Positions 25,830 through 32,966 of a stretch of DNA of 64,000 nucleotides are shown here, in pieces (positions within the stretch are counted from its first letter, which is position 1; every line of letters starts with the position of its first letter). Location: NCBI RefSeq assembly GCF_019430945.1, contig NZ_JAHYCB010000001.1, positions 802,002-866,001 on the forward strand, given 5' to 3'. The notes beneath the pieces are model-generated. The model was not told the origin of the DNA and did no database searches. It saw only the letters and a program-made list of their open reading frames with translations. The stretch is from Neorhizobium populisoli. Its GTDB lineage: Bacteria > Pseudomonadota > Alphaproteobacteria > Rhizobiales > Rhizobiaceae. The translations under genes were made by a program, and so were the position numbers.

Positions 25830-27773
25830 TCAGAATTCCTGCCAATCCTGTGTGGCAAGGGCGGCATTGCCCTGAGCGCGCGGAGCCGGTGCGGAGGCGC
25901 GTGGGGCGCGGCTAGGCGACATGGTCGGGGCGGCCATGGCGGCGGCGGTGTGGCGCAGTGCGCTGGTGTGGTTGCTCGCCATGCCGTCGAGGCGGAAGCG
26001 GGCGACCAGTTCGCGCAGTTTCTGGGCTTCGAGGGCCAGCGTCGCGGATGCGGCGGTCGACTGTTCGACCATCGCCGCGTTCTGCTGGGTCGTCTGGTCC
26101 ATGGAATTGACCGCCGAGTTGACTTCGGCAAGGCCGGTGGACTGTTCGCGGGAGGAGACGCTGATCGCCTCCATGTGCTGGTTGATCTCGGTGATGAAAG
26201 TGCCGATCGTGCCGAGCGCGTTACCCGCGTCGCGCACCAGCGCTACGCCGCTTTCCACCTGACCTTCGGAATTGCGGATCAGATCCTTGATTTCCTTGGC
26301 GGCCTTGGCGGAGCGCTGGGCAAGTTCGCGGACTTCCTGTGCGACGACGGCAAAGCCCTTGCCCGCCTCGCCGGCACGCGCGGCTTCGACACCGGCGTTC
26401 AGCGCCAGCAGGTTGGTCTGGAAGGCAATCTCGTCGATCACGCCGATAATGTTGGAGATCTGCTGCGAGGAAGACTCGATGCGGCGCATCGCCTCTTCCG
26501 CGTGGGTGACGACCGCAGCCGAATTGTTGGCGCTTTCGTTTGCCTTGGCGGCGACGGTGCGGGCCTCTTCGGTCCGCTTGGCGGAGTTGGAGACGTTGGC
26601 GGTGATCTCATCGAGCGCTGCCGCGGTCTCTTCGAGTGCCGCCGCCTGCTGCTCGGTGCGCTTCGACAGGTCGTTGGCGCCGGCGGAGATTTCGCGCGTG
26701 CCGTTGTCCATATTGCCGATGCTTTCGGAAATCGTCGAAAGCGTTTCGCCGAGCTGGCGAACCGACTGGTTGAAGTCGTGGCGAAGGCGCTCGAAATCGG
26801 GGGCGAATTCTTCGTTGAGCTGGAAGGCGAGATCGCCTTCCGCCAGCCGCTGCAGACCGGTGGCAAGGCCGGAGGTTGCGGCGCGCAGGCGCTCGGCGGC
26901 ATCGGCTTCCGCCTGCTGCTGGGCAAGGATGCGATCCTGCTCGGCCTGATGGCGGGCGGTTTCGGCCTCCTCTTCGAGGCGCTTGTTGGCGATAGCGGCG
27001 CCGCGGAAGACTTCGACGGCTTCCGCCATCGTGCCGATTTCGTCGGTACGGCCGACGAAGGGGATCGGCGAAACCGTGTCGCCTTCGGCAAGCCTGCGCA
27101 TGGAGGCGGTAATGCGAAGGATCGGGGTGGCGATGCCGCGGACCGCCAGAATGATCGAAAAGAGGCCGATCAGGCCGGTAATGATGCTCAGCGTGTAGAA
27201 GATCGCCAGAGCGTTCTCCTTGACCTCATCGGCCTCGGCGCCGACACGGCCGACAGCTTCGATATTGACCGCCACCAGCACGCTAGCGGCTTCGGCGATC
27301 TTGTTGCCGACGGGCTCGAGCTGGGTGTTGAAGGCAAGCTTCGCCGGCCTTTCGCTGCCGTTACGCGACAGGGTGACGATTTCGTCGCCAATCTTGACCA
27401 GGCTACCATAGCTGTCACGGATCACCTTCAGCGCGTCGGCCTGCCTGGCGTCGCTCGGGCCGGTCTGGCGGCCATATTCGTCCAGTGCCTTCTCGATGCG
27501 GCCGCGATTGGCCTTGATATCGGCCTCCGCCTTCAGCGCCGCGGCATTGTCCTGTGAAATGATGTGCTGGACATAGGCCAGCCGCAGCCCTGCCAGGGCA
27601 CCGCTGATTTCCTTGGAATTGGACAGGCTCGGAATCCGCTCGGCGATGATCTTGTCGTTCTTGGCGTCGAGTTCGAACATCTGGTTGATGCCCGTATAGG
27701 TGAGTGCCGCGCATGAGGCCGACAGGGCTGCAAATGCGCCGATCAAAGACAATCTCACGGAAGGACGTTTCAC
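25830..27773 (-). CDS. methyl-accepting chemotaxis protein with C-terminal CheR tether
   Basis: A 647-residue chemoreceptor. One membrane helix near residues 8-25, a four-helix-type periplasmic sensor to ~190, a second helix around 200-220, a HAMP domain, a linker helix, and the signalling domain with the hairpin tip EIAFQTNLLALNAGVEAARAGE. The last five residues DWQEF fit the W-x-x-F pentapeptide that tethers the methyltransferase CheR. The start is GTG at 27773 with GGAG six bases upstream; the frame is open further but without a ribosome binding site. No che genes are nearby. Ligand unknown. Confidence 0.92.
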   Translation of the reverse strand: MKRPSVRLSLIGAFAALSASCAALTYTGINQMFELDAKNDKIIAERIPSLSNSKEISGALAGLRLAYVQHIISQDNAAALKAEADIKANRGRIEKALDEYGRQTGPSDARQADALKVIRDSYGSLVKIGDEIVTLSRNGSERPAKLAFNTQLEPVGNKIAEAASVLVAVNIEAVGRVGAEADEVKENALAIFYTLSIITGLIGLFSIILAVRGIATPILRITASMRRLAEGDTVSPIPFVGRTDEIGTMAEAVEVFRGAAIANKRLEEEAETARHQAEQDRILAQQQAEADAAERLRAATSGLATGLQRLAEGDLAFQLNEEFAPDFERLRHDFNQSVRQLGETLSTISESIGNMDNGTREISAGANDLSKRTEQQAAALEETAAALDEITANVSNSAKRTEEARTVAAKANESANNSAAVVTHAEEAMRRIESSSQQISNIIGVIDEIAFQTNLLALNAGVEAARAGEAGKGFAVVAQEVRELAQRSAKAAKEIKDLIRNSEGQVESGVALVRDAGNALGTIGTFITEINQHMEAISVSSREQSTGLAEVNSAVNSMDQTTQQNAAMVEQSTAASATLALEAQKLRELVARFRLDGMASNHTSALRHTAAAMAAPTMSPSRAPRASAPAPRAQGNAALATQDWQEF

Positions 27774-28070
27774 GCGATACTCCAGCGTAGCGGGGATAAA
27801 ATGATTTGCTGGACGCCAGAGTTGCTGCAAAACCCTTAAAGAAATGCTGCCAAATTTACCTAGCGTGCCCTTCGGGCAGGGTTTACAGCAACAAAAATTT
27901 CGAAGTCCGGCCTTTCGGCACCTGCTCATTCAATCATCTTCTCAGGAAATTTCGCCGGTCGCATGAGCGGGCGGAAGCGAACGGAAAAACTGTCACCTTC
28001 TCAACCACAGGAAGAAACCGGTCACCTGGCCTGCGGGCCGCGGCGTAATGGCATCGCGACATGGCTTTGG

Positions 28071-28892
28071 TTAATGCGACATTGTGGAACGATGCGCCCA
28101 TCCGGTCATGCGCCTTTCGATCCAGGCCATCAGCGCATACATGGCAATGCCTTCCACCGCCAGCATCAGCAGGCCGGCGAAAACGAGCGGTACGTTGAAC
28201 TGGCTCTGGGCCGAACTCATCATGTTGCCGAGGCCATAGTTGGAGGCGACCGTTTCGGAGACGACGGAGCCGACGAAGGCGAGCGTGATCGCCACTTTCA
28301 ATGAACCAAAGAAATACGGCATGGAACGCGGAATGCCGACCTTCAGCATGATGTCGAGCTTCTTGGCACCCAGCGCACGCAGCACGTCCTCGGTTTCCGG
28401 TTCGATCGTCGCAAGCCCCGTCGCGACGTTGACGACGATCGGGAAGAAGGAGATCAGGAAGGCGGTCAGGATCGCCGGCACGGCGCCGATGCCGAACCAG
28501 ATGACGAGGATGGGCACAAGCGCCACTTTGGGGATGGCGTTGAAGCCGATCATCAGCGGGTATAGGCCCGCATAGATCGTCTTCGACCATCCGATGAACA
28601 AGCCAAGCCCGAGGCCCGCCACGACGGCGATCGCAAAGCCGACCGTCGTCGTATAGAGCGTCTGCAGCGAATTTTTCCAGATCGGCGACCAATATTGCAC
28701 AATCGCCTGGAAGACGCGGGACGGCGCCGGCAGGATGGTCTGCGGCATGTCCAGCGCGATAACCAGCAGTTCCCACAGCGCGAAAAGCGCGATGGTATAG
28801 ATCCACGGCGCCAGCTTGACGAAGCTCATGCCGGCCGTGAGCGGTGCCCGTACCGGCATCGCGGGCTTGGTGTCTTCGGCTGCGGAGCTCAT
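28071..28892 (-). CDS. ABC transporter permease, SsuC/TauC/ThiX type
   Basis: A 273-residue inner-membrane protein with six helices and a BPD-type permease domain. The EAA-loop region reads EDVLRALGAKKLDIMLKVGIPRSMPYF. It pairs with the ATPase gene, whose stop it overlaps by 4 bases, and with the NMT1-type binding protein upstream. The family imports sulfonates, taurine, nitrate or thiamine precursors. Which one applies cannot be told from the permease. Confidence 0.9.
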   Translation of the reverse strand: MSSAAEDTKPAMPVRAPLTAGMSFVKLAPWIYTIALFALWELLVIALDMPQTILPAPSRVFQAIVQYWSPIWKNSLQTLYTTTVGFAIAVVAGLGLGLFIGWSKTIYAGLYPLMIGFNAIPKVALVPILVIWFGIGAVPAILTAFLISFFPIVVNVATGLATIEPETEDVLRALGAKKLDIMLKVGIPRSMPYFFGSLKVAITLAFVGSVVSETVASNYGLGNMMSSAQSQFNVPLVFAGLLMLAVEGIAMYALMAWIERRMTGWAHRSTMSH

Positions 28893-29680
28893 GCCACCAC
28901 TCTCGCCTGAGCGATTTCGCCGTGTAGTTCGTGCACCATGTCGTTGAAGCCCTTCTCATACATGATGTCGAGATCACGCGGACGGGCGAAAGGCACGGTG
29001 TGCTCCTTCAGCACCCGGCCGGGCCGCGCGCTCATCACGAAGATGCGGTCGGCAAGGAAGGTCGCCTCGCGCAGGTCATGGGTGACGAGAACGATCGTGA
29101 CGCCCTGCGCCGCATGCAAGTCGCGGATGACACACCACAGTTCCTCGCGGGTGAAAGCATCGAGCGCGCCAAAAGGTTCGTCGAGCATCAGGAGCTCCGG
29201 CTCGTGGATCAGCGCGCGGCACAGATTGGCGCGCTGCTGCATGCCGCCGGACAGCTGCCAGGGGAATTTCGAACCAAAACCCTTGAGGCCGACGGTCTCC
29301 AGGAGAGCTTCTGCCTTCTCGACATATTCCTTCTTGTGCGCCCTGAGCCGGTGGCGATGTCTCTCGACGATTTCGAGCGGCAGGAGGATATTGTCGAGCG
29401 TGGTGCGCCAGGGCAGCATGGTCGGGTTCTGGAAGGCCATGCCGACGATCGAGACCGGTTCAGTGACATGCTTGTTGGCAACCACGACGGCGCCGGATTG
29501 CGGGATGTGGAGGCCAGTGACGAGCTTCATCAGGGTGGACTTGCCGCAGCCTGACGGGCCGACGACGGCCGCGAACTCTCCCTTGCCAACCTTCACGGTA
29601 AGGCCGGCGACGGCGAGCGTGCCGGAGGCGCCGCCGTAGCGCATGTCGACGTTTTCGATGGATACGAGGTGCTGCGCCAT
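28889..29680 (-). CDS. ABC transporter ATP-binding protein, SsuB/TauB type
   Basis: A 263-residue ATPase. Walker A (GPSGCGKST), the signature LSGGMQQRANLCRAL and Walker B (LLMLDEPFGALD) are complete. The start at 29680 (MAQHLVSIENVDMRYG) is preferred; another in-frame ATG at 29701 has AAGGA only one base away. Its stop overlaps the permease start. It lies downstream of the binding-protein gene, separated by the type B repeat, and powers the same importer. Confidence 0.9.
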   Translation of the reverse strand: MAQHLVSIENVDMRYGGASGTLAVAGLTVKVGKGEFAAVVGPSGCGKSTLMKLVTGLHIPQSGAVVVANKHVTEPVSIVGMAFQNPTMLPWRTTLDNILLPLEIVERHRHRLRAHKKEYVEKAEALLETVGLKGFGSKFPWQLSGGMQQRANLCRALIHEPELLMLDEPFGALDAFTREELWCVIRDLHAAQGVTIVLVTHDLREATFLADRIFVMSARPGRVLKEHTVPFARPRDLDIMYEKGFNDMVHELHGEIAQARVVA

Positions 29681-29712
29681 ATGCTCTTCTCTCTTGGACA
29701 TTCCTTGTGGCC

Positions 29713-29865
29713 GGCCCCTCATCCGCCCTGCCGGGCACCTTCTCCCCGTTAGGACGGGGAGAAGGGAACTTGCCGCGCCCCCTTCAGATTCTCGACGTTG
29801 CGCAGGGCACTTCCCCTCTCCCCGTCAGGACGGGGAGAGGGTTAGGGTGAGGGGCAAACTTCGAT
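29713..29865. repeat. intergenic mosaic element, type B copy 2, inverted (RIME-like)
   Basis: The same blocks as at 11763-11901 appear in reverse order: CCCCTCATCCGCC, a TTCTCCCCGT/ACGGGGAGAA hairpin, a spacer of about 65 bases, then a CCTCTCCCCGTC/GACGGGGAGAGG hairpin and GGTTAGGGTGAGGGG. It sits inside the ABC-importer transcription unit, between the binding-protein and ATPase genes, so it will be transcribed. Confidence 0.8.
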
Positions 29866-29869
29866 TGCC

Positions 29870-30910
29870 TTAAGGCAGCATCCGTTCCGCCTTCGCCGGC
29901 AGGAAGCTCGCGTCAAACACCTGCTCGGGCTTCACATTGCCCTTCAACCCCATCGAGACCTTGAGCGTTTCGATCGACGCCGTCAGCCTGGCCGGGTCGA
30001 TACCGCCGAAGCCGTTTGCCACCACGTAAGGCGTCTTGATGTTCATCGCATTCGCCATGTTGAGGCGTTGCAGTTCGATGTCCTTGTTGAGCGTCTCGTT
30101 GCGCTTCAGGACGGCGGCAACGCCCTCTTCCGGCTTGGCGACGGCATCGGCAAAACCCTTGGCGAGCGCCTTCAGGAAACCCTTCACTGCAGCAGGGTTT
30201 TTGGCGGCGAAATCGGCATTTACCGTGACGCCGTTGCCATAGAGGTTGAGGCCGTTTTCGGCCATGAGGATGGTGGCAATGTCCTCATCCTTGATGCCTT
30301 GAGCCTTCAGGTTGAGAATGACCGAGAAGGCGAAACCGAAGACCGCATCGACCTTGCCCTGCGCCAGCATCGGCTCGCGAACCGGGAAACCGATCGATTC
30401 CAGCGTAATCTTGGAATCGTCGATCTTGGCAACCTGCTTGAAGGCCTTCCACTGGGCAAAGGCACCATCCGGCGGCGGGGCGCCGAGTTTCTTGCCTTCC
30501 AGCGACTTCGGATCGGTGGTGATGCCGAGCGACTTGCGACCGACGACCGCAAAGGTCGGGCGCTCATAGACCATCATCACCATCTTGATCTTCTGGTTCG
30601 GATCCTCGTCCAGGAACTTGATCAGGGAGTTGATGTCGCCAAAGCCGAACTGGTAGGCGCCGGTCGCAACGCGCGGAACCGCCTCAACCGAACCATTGCC
30701 CGTGTCGATCGTCACGTCGAGGCCCTCGGCCTTGAAGTAACCCTTGTCCTGGGCGAGCAGAAAGCCGGCGGCCGGGCCTTCGAACTTCCAGTCCAGAGTC
30801 AGCTTGACAGCGGTCTGGGCAGAAGCCGGCGCAGGCACGAAGGAGAAGCCGGCGGCCAAAGCCAACGCGGCGGCAGCAGAGAGTTTCGAAAGCAGTCTGC
30901 GCGAGATCAT
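29870..30910 (-). CDS. ABC transporter substrate-binding protein, NMT1/SsuA/TauA type
   Basis: A 346-residue periplasmic binding protein with a signal peptide ending near PASA-QTAVKL. The opening KLTLDWKFEGPAAGFLLAQDKGYFKAEGLDV and the DINSLIKFLDED and FPVREPMLAQGKVDAV segments fit the NMT1/THI5-like family, whose members bind thiamine precursors, sulfonates or nitrate/cyanate. The D-W-x-F-E-G start leans to thiamine-precursor or pyrimidine-like ligands but this is not secure. It heads the importer operon with the ATPase and permease. Confidence 0.88.
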   Translation of the reverse strand: MISRRLLSKLSAAAALALAAGFSFVPAPASAQTAVKLTLDWKFEGPAAGFLLAQDKGYFKAEGLDVTIDTGNGSVEAVPRVATGAYQFGFGDINSLIKFLDEDPNQKIKMVMMVYERPTFAVVGRKSLGITTDPKSLEGKKLGAPPPDGAFAQWKAFKQVAKIDDSKITLESIGFPVREPMLAQGKVDAVFGFAFSVILNLKAQGIKDEDIATILMAENGLNLYGNGVTVNADFAAKNPAAVKGFLKALAKGFADAVAKPEEGVAAVLKRNETLNKDIELQRLNMANAMNIKTPYVVANGFGGIDPARLTASIETLKVSMGLKGNVKPEQVFDASFLPAKAERMLP

Positions 30911-30986
30911 GAAAGGTCGTCCCCTGGAGATTTCTTATTCGGATAGGGGATATCCAAGCGTTTCTTCAGCGGTTCCGCAAGCCGAA

Positions 30987-31035
30987 TTTGCACATAAATA
31001 CATCATATTTTAATGTTGCATATAAAATGATCATA
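30987..31035 (-). promoter_or_regulatory. imperfect 21-bp direct repeats upstream of the NMT1-type importer
   Basis: Two copies of a 21-base motif at 30987-31007 and 31015-31035 match at 16 positions (shared core TTGCA, ATAAA and ATCATA) with a 28-base period. The region is much more AT-rich than the surroundings. It lies about 75 bases upstream of the binding-protein start, where an operator of the importer would be expected. No regulator gene is adjacent. Confidence 0.45.
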
Positions 31036-31094
31036 TGCCGATTTTTGGCACAGGAGACTGCTACCGATTTCATCAATCCGGTTGCAAAATGCAG

Positions 31095-31124
31095 CCCGCC
31101 CGCGAAGCGGATTTTCGCGGGCGG
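31095..31124 (-). terminator. hairpin ending the kaiC-kaiB-kinase operon
   Basis: An 11-bp perfect stem (31096-31106 with 31114-31124) lies 43-71 bases beyond the kinase stop on the minus strand. The following minus-strand sequence has only a modest T tract (CATTTTGC). It is the likely end of the operon transcript. Confidence 0.55.
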
Positions 31125-31166
31125 TTAAAATTCAACATGTTGCAGCAAAATGGCTTCGATCAGATC

Positions 31167-32648
31167 TCAGGCGCTGACGACATCTTCATCCGGTACGCGA
31201 AGACGGCAACGGACGCCGGTCGACGGATATTCGATCTCCGCGCCGCCGGATGCCATATATTGCAGGCTGCGGGTAATGACCGTCTGGCCGAAACCGCGTT
31301 TGACGGGCGGCTGCACGACCGGACCGCCGCTTTCCAGCCATTCGATGCCGAGCCATGCTTCATCCTCGTTCTTCGTCACCTTGACCTGAACGCGGCCGGT
31401 ATCGTTGGACAGCGCGCCGTATTTGACGGCATTGGTGGCAAGCTCGTGGACAACGAGACCGAGCGCGATCGCAGCGCGCGGCATGACCATCGCGTCGAGC
31501 CCTTCGACCCTCAGGCGCGCCTGGGCGCTGCTGACGAAAGGATCGAGTTCGGCGCTGACGACTTCGGCAATCGAGATCGACGACCAGTTGTTGTCAGCGA
31601 GCAGATTGTGTGTGGCAGCCAAGGCCTGGATGCGGCCGGAAAACGCGACCTGGAAACCGTCGACTGTTTCTTCCGTGGAGGCGGTGCGCTTGCAGATGGA
31701 GAGAACCAGCGCCAGCGTGTTCTTCACGCGGTGATCGAGCTCGCCCATCAGCAGCAGCTGCTGCTTTTCGGCCGCCTTGCGCTGGGAAAGATCGACCATG
31801 GTGATGACGCAGCCGCTCGCCTTGTCGCTGCCGACGCGCAGAGGGGCCGCACTGATCAGGACATCCTTGACGCGCGGCGCATCCGGCACAGTGGCCTCGA
31901 TACCCTGGACCGAGCTTCCGGAAATCGCGAGCGAGACGATATCGTCGGCCTGCAGCAGGCCGGTCATCGGCAAGTTCAGCTGGATGACGTCGGCAAAGGC
32001 CTCACCAACCGGATTGCCGGCATAGATTGCGGCGACAGCGGCATTGGCATGGGTTACGATGCCGTTGACGTCGCAGACGACGACGGCCTCGTTGGCGGAA
32101 TTGATGATCGAATGGGCGGCGCGCTCCGAGGCTTCGGCTGCAGCGGCGCGCACCTTGGCGGTGATATCGGTAAAGGTGATCGCAAGCCCGCGGTTGACGC
32201 CGAGCTGCAACGGCGCGGCAGAGAGCAGCAAATGCATCTCGTCGCTACCGACCAGCATGGCTATTTCCGCCGTCCGCTTTGCTTCCCGCGCATCCTTCAT
32301 CAGCGCGATCACCGTCTCGCGGCTGACATCGTCCAGAGCTGCGCGAAGATGGTTGGCATCGACCTGGTCCGCCGGCAGCTGCAGCAATTCGCGCAGCGCC
32401 TTGTTGGCATAAAGCAGCCGGTTTTCCTCGTCGAAGGCGGCAGCGCCGAGGTTCATCGCTTCCATGAAGGCGTAATAGGAAGCATCACCCTCGAGCGTGA
32501 ACACCTCGTCCTCGCGGCGCGGATTGCGCACCATAAGCGCATCGACCTCGCCCTCGCGGATCGCCCGCAACGTGTCTTCGGCCTCTTCCAGCCGATGGCG
32601 CAGTTCTTCCGCGCTCAGAGTATCGTAGCCGCTCTCCGCAATCGCCAT
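31167..32648 (-). CDS. PAS-domain HWE-family sensor histidine kinase, Kai operon
   Basis: A 493-residue soluble kinase. A short coiled-coil N-terminus is followed by two PAS-type domains (about 58-165 and 178-290) and an HWE/HisKA_2 kinase core with phospho-acceptor His306 (LMGELDHRVKNTLAL) and the VVHELATNAVKYGAL N-box. No receiver domain or membrane helix. It starts one base after the kaiB stop and so is the third gene of the kaiC-kaiB operon, with GGAG upstream. By context it is a candidate output kinase reading the KaiB/KaiC state, but its partner response regulator is not in the window. Confidence 0.9.
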   Translation of the reverse strand: MAIAESGYDTLSAEELRHRLEEAEDTLRAIREGEVDALMVRNPRREDEVFTLEGDASYYAFMEAMNLGAAAFDEENRLLYANKALRELLQLPADQVDANHLRAALDDVSRETVIALMKDAREAKRTAEIAMLVGSDEMHLLLSAAPLQLGVNRGLAITFTDITAKVRAAAAEASERAAHSIINSANEAVVVCDVNGIVTHANAAVAAIYAGNPVGEAFADVIQLNLPMTGLLQADDIVSLAISGSSVQGIEATVPDAPRVKDVLISAAPLRVGSDKASGCVITMVDLSQRKAAEKQQLLLMGELDHRVKNTLALVLSICKRTASTEETVDGFQVAFSGRIQALAATHNLLADNNWSSISIAEVVSAELDPFVSSAQARLRVEGLDAMVMPRAAIALGLVVHELATNAVKYGALSNDTGRVQVKVTKNEDEAWLGIEWLESGGPVVQPPVKRGFGQTVITRSLQYMASGGAEIEYPSTGVRCRLRVPDEDVVSA

Positions 32649-32649
32649 A

Positions 32650-32955
32650 TCACTCAGCTCCGACCTTCAAGTGAACAAGCACTTTCTCTCGGTCGGAAAG
32701 ATCACCGATGATCTTGCGGATCGGCACCGGAAGCTGCCGGACAAGCGTCGGAATGGCGACGATATTGTGCTCGCGGGCGAGCTTCGGATCCTTCTTGAGA
32801 TCGATCACCTCGACAACATATTTGCCGGGTTCGGTCTCGGCGCAGATGCGCTCCAGATTGGCGATCGCAGCCAGCGATTTCGGCGTCTGGCCAGCGATGT
32901 AAAGCACCAGCTTCAAGGGCTCGGAAGGGGCGGCACCCAGTGCGTCGTCGATCAT
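32650..32955 (-). CDS. kaiB: KaiB-family clock protein
   Basis: A 101-residue protein with the thioredoxin-like KaiB domain: LVLYIAGQTPKS, then YVVEVIDLKKDPKLAREHNIVAIPTLVRQLP and IRKIIGDLSDREKVLVHL, which match KaiB almost throughout. The start at 32955 is chosen because GGAGG lies five bases upstream; ATGs at 32958 and 32970 (the latter overlapping the kaiC stop) are possible. KaiB binds KaiC and, in cyanobacteria, sequesters KaiA. No kaiA is present. Confidence 0.92.
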   Translation of the reverse strand: MIDDALGAAPSEPLKLVLYIAGQTPKSLAAIANLERICAETEPGKYVVEVIDLKKDPKLAREHNIVAIPTLVRQLPVPIRKIIGDLSDREKVLVHLKVGAE

Positions 32956-32966
32956 CATTACCTCCA

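Noticed and set aside
25662..27557. Long plus-strand frame opposite the chemoreceptor
   Set aside because: Antisense to the chemoreceptor, with Gly/Ala/Arg-rich sequence and no motif; the real gene is supported by HAMP and signalling-tip motifs.
27934..28977. Alternative minus-strand frame over the ABC permease
   Set aside because: It overlaps the permease in another frame; only the 28071-28892 frame gives the membrane helices and the conserved permease loop, and it is coupled to the ATPase gene.
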